A stretch of 64,000 nt of DNA from Saccharomycopsis fibuligera x Saccharomycopsis cf. fibuligera. Lineage: Eukaryota > Ascomycota > Saccharomycetes > Ascoideales > Saccharomycopsidaceae. The translations under genes and the position numbers were made by a program. Shown in pieces: positions 10,801 through 21,215 of the stretch (position 1 is the first letter of the stretch; every line of letters begins with the position of its first letter). The DNA is taken from positions 1,240,001-1,304,000 of the forward strand of contig CP012817.1 in assembly GCA_001936135.1 (NCBI GenBank). Direction: 5' to 3'. The notes beneath the pieces are model-generated. The model worked only from the letters and a program-made list of their open reading frames with translations. It did not search any database and had not been told where the DNA came from.

Positions 10801-12131
10801 CCACCCGAGTAGTATATGTAATGAGTTTCAGTGCAACAGCCAAAAAGTATTGTGTTTCACAATTGGTACAATTTTTTTTTCTTTTCACAAAATGCTATTC
10901 TGGGTTTATCTGCTAACGAACCATGACAGTCTTCTGTGCTTTATGGTCTCTATGCTGTTTCTGTGTACCTGTTTTGTAATAGGGTGGTGTAATATATTTT
11001 TGCCTCGATGCTCGCCTCATATAAGATTCGAAACCATGCGTCATCATACAGAATGCACATATTACACGCCGCTGCTTGCTTACAGTTACGACCATGTGTG
11101 CGCTTAGAGGTCGCATTTACGGGGGCTGTTCTAGGCATTAACACTGCTAGTGCTGGAACGGCATCCCGGAACTGGTCAAGAAACTTCCTCGGAATTGGGA
11201 GGGTCCGTTGAAAAATTTCAGTTTCTAGCTTTTGTTTACTGAGAAGCTTTAATTAGAGTTAGAGGAACATTAAGAGAGAGAGAAAGAGAGAGAAAAAGCG
11301 TACGGTCTTCGCAATCTCGATTTGTTTATTTTTTTGTCCTTTCCCACTCACCCAATTTTCTTTTATCTGTTTCTTCTTTGCATTCTTTCCTACTCTTCAC
11401 TTTCTGTGTTAATTCTCCGTTTGTTCTGTCTTACTTTTAAAAAGTACATGTATTGGCTTTCGGTGCTTGGGTTTTATTAGTTGTCTGTCTGTGATCCGCC
11501 TTTCCAGTGTTAATTTCTTCCCTCTTTCCAGGCTCCTCCAATTTTTACATATACATGCCAATTCACGGTGAAACTTTACTGGTCTGGAAGTCTCAACAAC
11601 AACAAAATCCACAACTGCATCAATAACGAATACATCTGTTTGAATTTATTCGCTCCAAAAGTTCTGCTCCATTGGCCATAGTCCATTCTGTCGAAGATTG
11701 AAAGCGATCATAAAATTTTTTTTCCTACACAGTTTCTTTTTTGTGCTGCAGCGTACAATTGATTTTTTGATACATCATTACACAAAGACAGAACTAACAA
11801 TCTCAAAAGCTCTTCTGCTTACTAGCTATACTAAGTTTTGTGGAACTATTTTCAAGCTAACTTTAATCTTGGAGCTCCAGAATAAGCTTTGATTCAAAAT
11901 AGAGAATTTGCGTTTCTTTTTTTCTCAACGATCTGATCTGCTTACACACCAGGTATCGTTTGGCTATTACATTTGCGTTACTACGAAATTAGCTTTTTTA
12001 TCCTTTTGTCTCTAAAGCTTTACTATCAGATCTTGAAGGTTTGTGCTAAAATATCAACTTTTTAATCTTATCTTGCTGTAAGTTGATCAACCTAAAGCTT
12101 CTGCACATTTTCAAAAGACAGATCAAAGTTT
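7840..12131. other. Intergenic region, 4.3 kb, between divergent LRR and cyclin genes
   Basis: No supported gene was found. It contains an (AAAAC)n tract at about 8993-9021, an A/T-rich stretch near 10240-10275 and a GA-rich tract at 11270-11298. The last kilobase before the cyclin is pyrimidine-rich, as expected for a long promoter or leader. Small open frames (for example 9640-9966 minus, 10536-10916 plus) lack any recognisable feature. Confidence 0.6.
8993..9021 (+). repeat. (AAAAC)n microsatellite
   Basis: About six tandem AAAAC units in non-coding DNA. Confidence 0.85.
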
Positions 12132-13880
12132 ATGTTGTATTTCAACAACACACAGTCTAATAGCATGAGGAACAATATTGAGCCCCAATCGATAGCGAAC
12201 ACAGATTTAAAGAATGAAAATGAATTGCTTTATAGTAAAGAGTCGAATGCGAAAAAATCAAACAATGAAAGTCAAAATAGAAGAGTTGCTTTAAATGATC
12301 TTACAAGCCATTTGAACTCAAACCCTTCAGTGAGTACGATTGACAAAAATAGTACGGTGCTGGAAACCGTCATCTTACAACATTCTAGTGGTACTCATTA
12401 TGCTCAAGGAAAGTCTCTGGCTTCATCGGCATCACAAATACACACAATGAAAACAAATTTTAATAACGCAACTAATTACGATACACAATCAAGCGAAACC
12501 GATACCGAAGGAAAACTTCATTATGCTGATTATGACAACCTTTCTTCTGATGAGGAGCATGATATCAATCTTGATTCTGATGAGTTAATAACGAAAATTT
12601 ACTCCGCAAATATTAGTGAACATCTTTCCCAACAACATTATCACCAGAACAGTCAAACTGCAAAAGAGCAAAATATTGAAACATACAGTATCACTGACAA
12701 TGAAGATGATGGAGATTATGAGGATGTGACTGATGAGGAAGAATCGGATATTGATGATGTCGAAGAAGAACAGTATTCACATGGAAGAAAATATGAAGAG
12801 GAAGAAGAGGAAGACGAGGAAGAAGAAGAGGAGATCCCCTTAGATTCAAAGTATCAACAATCGCATCATATACATGCCAAAAAGTATGCTCATCATGAGG
12901 AATTAGAAGAATACGAAGAAGAAGAGGAAGAAGAGGAAGAGGAAGAAGAAGAGGAAGAGGAAGAATCTGAAGACAGTCTTCCTAAGCCATTCGTTATTAA
13001 GAGATCTAAAAAAATTGATCAAGAATTGGCGAAAGTTTACAAAATTTTTCATTTAGACCAGCTTGATCCTGATGATGATGACACTTATGAATCACACATG
13101 GTTGCTGAATACGCCCCAGAAATCTTCAATTATATGCACAAACTAGAGCTTAGACTCCGGCCAGATCCAAAATATATGGACAGACAACATGAAATAAAGT
13201 GGTATATGAGAGCTACATTAATAGAATGGCTTGTTCAAATTCATTCTAAGTTCAAATTACTTGCTGAAACCTTATACTTAACTGTCAACTATGTCGATAG
13301 ATTTTTAAGTAAAAGAAGAGTTTCTCTAAGCAGATTCCAGTTAGTGGGGTCAGTAGCTTTGTTCATTGCTGCCAAATACGAGGAAATTAACTGCCCATCT
13401 TTGAAAGATATTGTTCATATGTCGGATTATGTGTATTCTGAAGACGATATAATCAAAGCAGAGAAGTTCATGATTGATGTTTTAGACTTCGACATGGGCT
13501 GGCCAGGCCCAATGAGCTTTTTGAGAAGAAACAGTAAAGCTGACAACTATGATGCCGACACGAGAACTTTAGCCAAATACTTGTTAGAGTCCACCATCAT
13601 TGACTATAGATTTGTTGATGCATTGCCTAGTTGGTTGGCCGCTGGTGCTCACTATTTGGCTCGCTTTTTGTTGAACCGTGGTGAATGGACACCTGCTCAC
13701 GTTTATTTCTCTGGTTACACTGCAGAACAATTAATTCCATTGGCAACCTATATTTTAGATAGTTGTCGTCATGCAAGATCACATCACAATGCAATTTTCG
13801 AGAAGTACCAGCAAAACTGTTTCCAAAGAGTTTCTCTTTACGTACAGAATTGCTTGAGAGTTCTTGAAGACAATAAGTGA
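12132..13880 (+). CDS. B-type (G2/M) cyclin
   Basis: This is a 582-residue Clb-family cyclin, the activating partner of Cdc28/Cdk1. The N-terminal destruction box is clear: RVALNDLTSHLN begins at residue 51 and would direct APC/C-dependent degradation. Residues 130-280 are extremely acidic and include 17 consecutive Glu at 262-278. The cyclin fold covers about 325-570: MRATLIEWLVQIHSKF at 359-374, FIAAKYEEI at 411-419 and a C-terminal cyclin domain with WLAAGAHYLAR. Related Candida Clb2/Clb4 are, from memory, nearer 490 residues, so the acidic insert accounts for much of the excess. I cannot decide between the Clb2 and Clb4 orthologue. The APC/C subunit CDC23, part of the machinery that would degrade it, is encoded at 38-40 kb. 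Confidence 0.94.
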   Translation: MLYFNNTQSNSMRNNIEPQSIANTDLKNENELLYSKESNAKKSNNESQNRRVALNDLTSHLNSNPSVSTIDKNSTVLETVILQHSSGTHYAQGKSLASSASQIHTMKTNFNNATNYDTQSSETDTEGKLHYADYDNLSSDEEHDINLDSDELITKIYSANISEHLSQQHYHQNSQTAKEQNIETYSITDNEDDGDYEDVTDEEESDIDDVEEEQYSHGRKYEEEEEEDEEEEEEIPLDSKYQQSHHIHAKKYAHHEELEEYEEEEEEEEEEEEEEEEESEDSLPKPFVIKRSKKIDQELAKVYKIFHLDQLDPDDDDTYESHMVAEYAPEIFNYMHKLELRLRPDPKYMDRQHEIKWYMRATLIEWLVQIHSKFKLLAETLYLTVNYVDRFLSKRRVSLSRFQLVGSVALFIAAKYEEINCPSLKDIVHMSDYVYSEDDIIKAEKFMIDVLDFDMGWPGPMSFLRRNSKADNYDADTRTLAKYLLESTIIDYRFVDALPSWLAAGAHYLARFLLNRGEWTPAHVYFSGYTAEQLIPLATYILDSCRHARSHHNAIFEKYQQNCFQRVSLYVQNCLRVLEDNK

Positions 13881-14899
13881 TAAATTGATACGACTATATC
13901 AAAATTTTCGCATTCACCTCCTTCAAAATCATAATTTTACAGCATTCAACTACATCCACATCCCCCACCATTGTGTACAATTTGTTGTCAAATATTCTTT
14001 ACATACCAAATCCATTTTAGACTTTTTCAAAGTTTTGTATTATGCTTCCTTTTTTGACTCTTTGTCAGGTTTATCTTTATAATTCGTTTTTCGTTTCTTG
14101 CCACTATTTGTTCCCCTTTTTATCGATTTTACTACTATAATATTAGCACTGCAAGTCTACTTTGACTATTAATAGTATTCTTACGGCTATATTTTATTTT
14201 AAACATTCTATTATATATTCGTAATTATTGGAATTTTTTCAGGCAACTCAGTAAAATTATCTGTCAGCGTTCAGCATTTGATACATTTTTGTGTTAATTG
14301 ATATGAATTTTGATTTAATCAGAGAGAAAAATGTCAAAGATAGATGATGCTGTAAATGTGATCTTTTCTAGTCACTTATCATATGCACTATAACGCACTA
14401 ACGCGCAAGTATCATGAAAAATAGGTTTGCGCTCGTGACTATGTGTTCGCCAATGAAAATTTGAGAGATTCAAATACTTCAAGAAAAAAAAAAAAATAAA
14501 AGACAGAGCTAGGCAGGAAAAATATTGGAGAGAAAGCTTGAAGAGAACGAAATATAGTCTGTCTGTCGAATTAAAGCTTTTGTTACATTTTTAAAAGTTG
14601 TATATTATATTGCGTATAAGTGGTCCCATTGAACCATCTTATTACATATTTGGCACTATCAATACTTTAATAAGTGATTGGGAAATTTTATTCACAGCTG
14701 TGATCTAATATTTTCTTTATCAATTGAAAGACACAACTCAGCATCAAACTTTGTTAATCAAAGAGGCTTTAAAATCCTGCACCCTTACAGCTCAGTATAG
14801 AGTTCACTTAGAATAAATCAAAAATTCATACATTTATTTGTTTGTTTGCGTTTCAAAAAAATAAACAAAAAGCAAAAAAAAAAAGAGTTGCAAAAGAAA
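13881..14899. other. Intergenic region, 1.0 kb
   Basis: AT-rich sequence between the cyclin stop and the complex I-like gene, with a 13-nt A tract near 14485. I see no gene or RNA element. Confidence 0.6.
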
Positions 14900-15661
14900 A
14901 TGTTCCGCTCAATCATCAATACTTCATCCAAGATAAGCACCGTTCGTGGTGTCAGTGGTTCCCGTTTCTTTCACTCTAGTATCAAAGCTAGCAAATTTAA
15001 CTTACAGTTAGAACAAGATATCCGTAATACCATCAATGCTCTTCCACCAGTATCGAAACTTTACCAAAACGCTGACGGCACTCCACGCGACCCAAGTCAT
15101 GAAGAGTTGAAACTTTTGAGCAAATTGACCCAATTGACGCAAACAAGAAAAGTAGGAGTCTTTGAAGCTTTGACGTTGAGTAGAGAGAATACTGATTTGT
15201 TCTTAGACAACCAAAATGAATTGGAAAAATTGGTTCCAAGTTATGAAAACGGGGCTTCGGGTAAAATCATTGACAAGATTCCATATGAAGATGCAACCAC
15301 CGGTGAAGTTAAATGGAAAGTGGTTCGTGAAGACCAACAGGAAGGTTGGGAAAAAATTATGTACTTTGGATTTGTGCCAGCCATGTTTTTGACCTTGGCT
15401 ATTGTGTTGTTCAAGCCAGATGGTGGTGTTCAAGAGTGGGCCGAGAAGGAATTGAAGTTAAGAGCACAAGAAAAGCACTTTGATGGTGACTCCGCTAAGG
15501 CTTTTGAAAGTTTAAAAGATAATGGTAAGAGTGCTGCTGAAAAGAAAGCTAGAGACGAAATTATTGTCGAAAGAATCTTGAGCGGGGAATACGACAGATT
15601 GGCCGGTTTGAAATTGAATGCTCCAAAATTACCAATACTTGAAGCTGAACAACACCAATAA
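14900..15661 (+). CDS. Probable complex I accessory subunit, NDUFB11/ESSS (NESM) type
   Basis: The protein has 253 residues from the ATG at 14900. The preceding in-frame codons have no ATG and are A-rich leader. The first 30 residues are basic and Ser-rich with RFFHSS, a typical mitochondrial presequence. One membrane segment lies at about 153-171, followed by GGVQEWAEKELKLRAQE. That arrangement of a single helix and then an EW(A/S)xxExxLR segment recalls the ESSS/NDUFB11 subunit of the inner-membrane arm of NADH:ubiquinone oxidoreductase. The long hydrophilic N-terminal half and the charged C-terminal tail are extra relative to the mammalian subunit. The family call rests on a short match. 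What is secure is a mitochondrial single-pass protein. Confidence 0.62.
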   Translation: MFRSIINTSSKISTVRGVSGSRFFHSSIKASKFNLQLEQDIRNTINALPPVSKLYQNADGTPRDPSHEELKLLSKLTQLTQTRKVGVFEALTLSRENTDLFLDNQNELEKLVPSYENGASGKIIDKIPYEDATTGEVKWKVVREDQQEGWEKIMYFGFVPAMFLTLAIVLFKPDGGVQEWAEKELKLRAQEKHFDGDSAKAFESLKDNGKSAAEKKARDEIIVERILSGEYDRLAGLKLNAPKLPILEAEQHQ

Positions 15662-16217
15662 CCAAATATATAAATGAGGTCATGAAAAGATATTAAGATG
15701 GTAGTTTAGTTATATGTTTATTTTGTTTTCTTTTATCTTATTTTTTTTTGTTTTATCTTTTTCGCCTTTTTATTTCATTTATTTTCATCATATTCTGCAC
15801 AAAAATAAAAGAGACAAATCTACTAATATAAATATTGTTGTAGCGAAGATCTACTGTGGTATTGTTCAGACGTGCTAGCCATCATTGAGATATCTTTGAT
15901 TATTCTTTTGCATTAAGTCCTCTTTCAAAATCTCCTTCATTTAGTATTTTCAGTTACATACATTTGTATACTATCTTCGCAAGACATGTAGAAATCACAA
16001 AGTGTCGAGAACCTACAATAGAACGACAGAACTTCCTAAACAAGGAAGATCAAAAGAACAAAATAAAGTTCACACAATCAATAGTGGTGCTCTTTTTTAC
16101 TTCTATCAAGCAAAAAAAAAAAAAAAAAAAAAAAAAAATGCTACATAAGCTCTGGAAACTTCATACTTTTCTTACAAATTATTGACCTTCAAAAAATATG
16201 TTTCTAATTTTCTTTGA

Positions 16218-16255
<38 letters not shown>
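15662..16255. other. Intergenic region between convergent genes, with A27 and T38 tracts
   Basis: The 3' ends of the complex I-like gene and RPN13 face each other here. A 27-nt A tract (16112-16138) and a 38-nt T tract (16220-16257) are 81 nt apart and could pair as a long A:U hairpin in RNA. The T tract runs into the RPN13 stop codon. Confidence 0.7.
16112..16138 (+). repeat. A27 homopolymer
   Basis: 27 consecutive A in the 3' intergenic region of two convergent genes. Confidence 0.95.

Positions 16256-16257
<2 letters not shown>
16220..16257 (+). repeat. T38 homopolymer
   Basis: 38 consecutive T. On the minus strand it is a poly-A tract whose first two bases belong to the region of the RPN13 TAA stop. 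Confidence 0.95.
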
Positions 16258-16264
<7 letters not shown>

Positions 16265-17412
16265 CTTTCTTTTTGCTTCTTCCTCCTCTCTTTCTTTCAA
16301 TCCTTGCTTTCTCACAGCATCCAAAAAGTTTTCCACACCTTCTCCAGTGTACCCTAAATGCAATGCTTGAGAAACGACAGCTCCTGCTCCTTTAGCCAAG
16401 GCCATACTGAGTTTGCGCTGTGCACCGTTGTAAAAAGTGCTGGTTAAAACCTGAATCAACGCTTGTTTTTTCTTCTCGACGGAAAGTTTGCTGATATCAA
16501 AAGTATCTTTAGTTTCTTCGCTATAGTCTTCAAAAAAAACTTTTGGCACATGAGTTGTGACTAGCTCGTTTAATTTCTCTTCATCATCAAGCTTGTTTTT
16601 GACGTAGTCAACAAAAACCGAACTTTTGAAGACTTTGTTAATGTCAATTATAGAACTATGATGCGAGTGTTAATATATGTAATTGCCGTGTGAAAAACAA
16701 AAAAGACATGTTTGTGAAGCAAGAAAACTGTTTTTAAGACATGTATTGAAATCGTAAAGAAGTAGCGTTTCTGTCTTTTATAGGCCCAAATAACAAACAA
16801 AACAATAATGCATTAGAAAAAGGAAAGTAATAAAATGTTAAAGGGAGTGAAAAAAGGAATAATTAAAGCTGATAAAAAAAGTCAATGAGCAAAGAGTGCT
16901 TGAGCAGAAGAAAGTACTTACAGTGAAGATCTAGCGTTTGCACTTTGTTCTTTCTTCTCAGCTTCCGGAGCATCTGGCAACACCTCATCATCATCGTCTG
17001 CTTCATCTTCTTCATCCTCTTCAGTAAGCAACTTGTTGATTCTGTTACTGATTTCTTTATCCTTAGCACTCAATTCGCTTGGATCGTCTTCATTTTCATT
17101 AGGATCTTGCAACCAGTAAAAGGACTTGGCATCACTGGTAAATTGCAAGCAAAACACTCTACCAGTTTTGCAGGATTTCACATGTTTCCATTCAACATCT
17201 CCGGGTATAAGAAGACGTCTATTGTCATCATCTTCAGGACTATGACTGCCTCCAGCAGTACGTTCTCTTGGAGTCCAGATAAAGTCGTAGAATGAATCAT
17301 CTTCTTCAGACGGTTTGATGCTCACTTCGCCTTTAAGTGCTTCTGGAGTCAATAAGTTTGTATCTTGATTGTAATGCACCCTACCGGCCTTGAATTTCAA
17401 TATAGTAGACAT
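16256..17412 (-). CDS. RPN13: Proteasomal ubiquitin receptor Rpn13, two exons
   Basis: Exon 1 is 17412-16922 and exon 2 is 16655-16256, giving 296 residues. The 266-nt intron (16921-16656) starts GTAAGT, has TATTAAC as a likely branch point and ends ATCATAG. The join is in phase through a Leu codon. Exon 1 encodes the Pru domain (LKFKAGRVHY, GRVFCLQFTSDAKSFYWLQDP), which binds ubiquitin and docks on Rpn2 of the 19S particle, and then a Glu/Asp-rich linker. Exon 2 reads like the DEUBAD helical domain (KKKQALIQVLTSTFYNG, LGYTGEGVENFLDAV) that activates the deubiquitinase UCH37/UCHL5 in other eukaryotes. S. cerevisiae Rpn13 is Pru only. Without splicing, translation would stop at the TAA overlapping the donor, giving a Pru-only protein of 164 residues. 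Confidence 0.9.
16656..16921 (-). other. Intron of RPN13
   Basis: The donor GTAAGT lies directly after the linker codons, the branch-like TATTAAC sits 14 nt before the acceptor, and the acceptor is ATAG. It separates the two folded domains exactly. Confidence 0.82.
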
Positions 17413-18112
17413 TTCTCAGGCGCTATATGCGTGCGTGTATATATATATATGTGTGTGCGTGTGTGTACTAGTAATACAGTTTGAGAGATGATTGACTTGC
17501 GAAATCGAACAGTTTGTGTTGCGCAAAGTCTAGACTGCAAATGTGCTGCTTATGCTTTTGGCCAAAAAATAACAATTGTCGAAGAAATTGAGCTTTGAGT
17601 AGACAATAAGTAAAGCGAAATTATACTCCGGTTATTGCTTTTGTCGTTAACCTCAAAGATTTGATGCTAAGTGAAACAGTTAGATAACGAATTATACTAA
17701 ATCGGCTGTCTATCTCTTAGAATCTCTTCGCTTCTTTTCGCCACTGTATTTTTTTCGCATTTGAAATCTTCAGTTTGGCGCTGACAAGAAACTGCAACCG
17801 CGATCAATGTGGGAAGTTTACGCAGTTACCCTGTGTGAGCATCAGCGGACCTGGCCATTGCATTACAATGCATTGGACTATTTGAAAATAATACCTCACT
17901 AGAATCATAAAGACCGGAGAATTTAGCTAGCTGATCTAATCGATAAAGTCAGCAACTGTGCCCTTTCAATTTCACGAAAATATAGCCGGGGAAAAGCTGT
18001 AATCGTTCGGCTATTCTATGAAGAAGCAATCACTTTCAATAATCGAAAATCAACTTAACAAGAGAATCGGCATACTCCAGATAGTAATATAATATACATA
18101 CATCACCTTAGC
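17413..18112. other. Divergent promoter region, 700 bp
   Basis: Shared upstream DNA of RPN13 (minus) and the CinA-domain gene (plus). Apart from the alternating tract I see no recognisable element. I looked for the proteasome element GGTGGCAAA and did not find it. Confidence 0.55.
17425..17468. repeat. Alternating purine-pyrimidine (GT/AT)n tract
   Basis: About 44 nt of GT/AT/GC alternation begin 13 nt upstream of the RPN13 ATG, so the tract is probably in its 5' leader. This is a length-variable microsatellite type with Z-DNA potential. Confidence 0.7.
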
Positions 18113-18826
18113 ATGTCTTTTCTATCCGAGGAAACCAGAGCATTGGTGTTGGAGATTGCCCAGATTTTGAAATCGAGAAACGAAACGATTGCCGTCTCAG
18201 AAGCCGCTTGTGGTGGGATCTTATCAGCATACTTGGTGTCTATTCCCGGAGCCTCCAAGTTCTATCATGGCGGGACATTAGTCTACAGTTTGAAATCCAA
18301 ATTGAAGCTTTCCGGCTGGTCGCAGGAAGAGATCTTAAACTATACTGGCCCCTCAAGCTATTCTGTACGCAAACAAGCGAGAAATTTGAAGGTTGAATTA
18401 GGATCCACGTACGTGCTATGTGAGTCTGGTTTTGCCGGGCCAAGTGTGGAGATTGAGCAGTATGCACAGGAGAAAAAGAGACAAAAGCTCAATGATGACG
18501 GGACTTGTGGAAATGGCTATTCTAGTTCTCTGTCTAAAAAAGAATCCGGCGATGACAAAGACAGCGAGAATGAGGCTGATAAGCCATTAGGAAATGAGGT
18601 AAGGTCCCAAAAAGATGCGGGAGGCGTTGATGCAGATTTGGACGATGCTGGGAAAGTGGGCACCGTGTATTTTGCCATAAGTGGACCCGACGGGGAAAAA
18701 ACAATAAAGAGAAACACCGGTATTGAGGACCGTGTACGGAATATGGAAGAGTTTGCAAAAATTGGACTTGTTTTCTTTTTGGATGAGTTGAAAGCGAAAA
18801 CTGAGAACGAGAAACTGGAAAAATGA
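18113..18826 (+). CDS. CinA C-terminal domain protein (nicotinamide-nucleotide amidase-like)
   Basis: This is a 237-residue protein matching the bacterial CinA/PncC domain. Its N-terminal half reads TIAVSEAACGGILSAYLVSIPGASKFYHGG, aligning with the family's TIAtAESCTGG and PGaSxyfxGG motifs, and GFAGPS at 106-111 corresponds to the GiAGP loop. The domain resumes at about 182 with GTVYFAISGPDG. Bacterial relatives deamidate nicotinamide mononucleotide in pyridine-nucleotide salvage. Between the GFAGPS loop and the last strand there is a hydrophilic, low-complexity insertion (about 111-181) rich in Lys, Ser, Asp and Glu. The catalytic serine region is altered (SEAACGG for AESCTGG), so activity is uncertain. 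The family assignment is sound. Confidence 0.85.
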   Translation: MSFLSEETRALVLEIAQILKSRNETIAVSEAACGGILSAYLVSIPGASKFYHGGTLVYSLKSKLKLSGWSQEEILNYTGPSSYSVRKQARNLKVELGSTYVLCESGFAGPSVEIEQYAQEKKRQKLNDDGTCGNGYSSSLSKKESGDDKDSENEADKPLGNEVRSQKDAGGVDADLDDAGKVGTVYFAISGPDGEKTIKRNTGIEDRVRNMEEFAKIGLVFFLDELKAKTENEKLEK

Positions 18827-19996
18827 AAAGCGCACAGCAAATACAGCAACTGCAGATTCAGGAACTCCAAGCCGAGGCACGCAAACTGTCACGGAAGAAT
18901 TGTGCGGGTCGTGGACTGAGATCTTTGGCTTGTCATTTTGGGGCCTCCGGCTGCGGTCTCTCAAGCTTTGACCGCCATTGGAAATACAGCATTTTTGAGC
19001 TGTTCTGCTGGTTTCCATGCACACAGCTGGCGCGAGATAGAGTTGAGAAGGACGTTGCGGTCGGCAGGGAGCCTTAGCCGCAGTGACAGCAACCGACGGC
19101 CATCGGCAGCATCGATGTCTAGATACGCTATAGTATACTTCCTGATAAACATTTGTTATAACCGTCTGTGCTACCGTTGTTGCGTTTCACAACGCCACGC
19201 TTACGCAGAGCCATTGAGGCATTTTGTTGTACACTCATCGTGCCCAGAGCAGTATTCGCGCTCGTGTTTGTAGCAGTTGCGCTTCTGTAGTGTGCACTTG
19301 CCGTAGCTTACCGCGATAGCAATCTGAGCGGCACCATGACCCGCTGGTAGTAGCACTACATCGGGCACCCCGTGCACCAGCCGCGGGAGCCAGGTAGCGA
19401 AGCGTTTGGTACAGCTAGCTCGTGAAAAGCATGCTAAGGGCGCGGAAATGCGTTGCCACATTGGCGCGTGTGTTTGGAGCTGGATTAGTCTAGTCGAACA
19501 CTTCTAGACATGTCTCCAGCATGAGAGGTGCTGTGAAGTTAAATATACTTTGGGTACTCGTGAATGTGCCATAGGCCTCGATTCGGTCGGTGTGCACGCA
19601 AATGTATATATATCGAACGCACGGATGCGAAAATTGACTCTACTAAACATGAACGCACCGAAGCGACCGGGCCACAAGACAAAAACAATAGCGAAAGAAC
19701 GGTCTTCTCTCTTCTTTTCTCTTCTTTTTTTTCTTTTTCTTTATTTTCGTTTTAGCGTACCGTTTTATCTTGCCGTTTCAAGCATTGTTTTTTGTCTTTC
19801 TTGCTCTTTTTTCACGCAAATCAAACAATCACAACCAAGCAAACCAACCGTTGATCGCACGCTCTAAGCACTTGCAGCGCCCCAGTTTTGATTCGACTTG
19901 TATGTGCCGGCAATTCTCTCTTGCAAGCTGGACGCCTCCGGTATTTCCGCATCGGGAAGCCTGCTGTGCGGCTAGGGCTAGTTCGTACGAGAATGA

Positions 19997-20021
19997 GGTG
20001 CGGTGCGGTGCGGTGCGGTGC
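19997..20021 (+). repeat. GGTGC x5 tandem repeat
   Basis: Five perfect copies of GGTGC inside the GC island. Confidence 0.9.
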
Positions 20022-20401
20022 GGACGAGCAGCAGACTAGGTGCCCGCCGCCACTGCTCGTCGAGCATCCGGCAAATTCCAGCATCCGCGGCGTCGCTGGC
20101 TGCCCAAGATATCCGACCACTCTTGTGCGTGGCATTGGCTGGGACTCCGGGTCGAGAGACAAGAATGTGGCCGACCACCCATATCCAGAAAAGGCCCAGG
20201 AAAAGGCCGCACTCACTGCTGCTCCAGCTGCTATCCGTTGATCTGGCACAACTCGGAGTAGCCGACCAACAGCAACCGGCGGCCCTGGAGCCAGGAACAA
20301 TGGGCAGGCAGAGAGAAAGAGAGGGAGAAGAAGAAGGCAGAAGAACAGGATCTGTCTCCATCGTCAGGGTTCGGCCGACAGACAGTTGCACCACCTAGTC
20401 A

Positions 20402-20449
20402 CTGGGAAACCGCGCCGCTGGGATACCGCGCCGCTGGGATACCGCGCCC
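20402..20449 (+). repeat. 16-bp tandem repeat, three copies
   Basis: The unit is CTGGGATACCGCGCCG. Copy 1 has an A for T at position 7 and copy 3 ends in C. It is embedded in the GC island. Confidence 0.9.
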
Positions 20450-20541
20450 GTGCCCTTGTATGCACACAAAGCACCGCTGTCAAAAACTTGGCTTCAGCCT
20501 TTTCTACGCGCACGCGGTAGAGGGCGTGTCCGCTGCCTGGC

Positions 20542-20595
20542 TTGGTAAGCTTGCCTAGCTCGGTCCAAGCTTGGTAAAAGCTTGGTAAGCTTGGC
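20542..20595 (+). repeat. Clustered AAGCTTGG-type repeats
   Basis: Several copies of TTGGTAAGCTTG and CCAAGCTTGG in direct and inverted orientation over about 55 nt. Confidence 0.75.
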
Positions 20596-20630
20596 CGGCA
20601 TGTTGCAGGCCTATGCGGGGGCTTATGCAG

Positions 20631-20661
20631 AGTGAGAGAGTGAGAGAGAGATAGAGAGAGA
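20631..20661 (+). repeat. (GA)n-rich microsatellite
   Basis: Imperfect GA repeat within the GC island. Confidence 0.8.
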
Positions 20662-21160
20662 AGCGGCCTTATCGCGATAGTGACACAGGAGCCAGCAGCG
20701 CGGATGGAACAGTGCCAGGCGCGCGCAAGAGCAGCTTCTGAGAGCCTCCTCAGTAGCAGGATTACTGGCCTGTAATGAGATAAGCCCATTGTTTGCACAG
20801 CATTAGCCGGGTCAGCCCAGCGGCGGATTTGCAGTGCTGTGATTGACACTCCCACGCTGATAAATGAGCGAGCGGGACTGTAATCACCGCGCTCCCATGG
20901 CCGTTAGCAGGCTTTGGCGAGTGAAGCCACGACTGCAATCCCGCAGGGCTCGCTGGCTGGCTGTGGTTAGCCAGGAGTGCTTTGTCAGCAGCGGCGGCGG
21001 CCCACGGCATCTTGCAACCGCCACTGCTCAGCGTCCCTTGAACAAGCCTGGCCTGGAAAAACAAAAATTGCGAGGGAATTTTTTGCGGACTCGCGCCCTC
21101 CCCGCCGCAAGATTCTGCATGACTCCGGTGCATATCTCCAGCGAACACTGCGGAACAGTG

Positions 21161-21215
21161 CGTCTGTGTGCGCGTGTGTGCGCGCTGGTGCGCGCGAGTA
21201 CGTCTGTGTGCACAC
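21161..21215 (+). repeat. GT/GC alternating tract
   Basis: About 55 nt of mostly alternating purine and pyrimidine (GTGTGCGCGTGTGTGCGCGC and similar), with Z-DNA potential. Confidence 0.7.
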
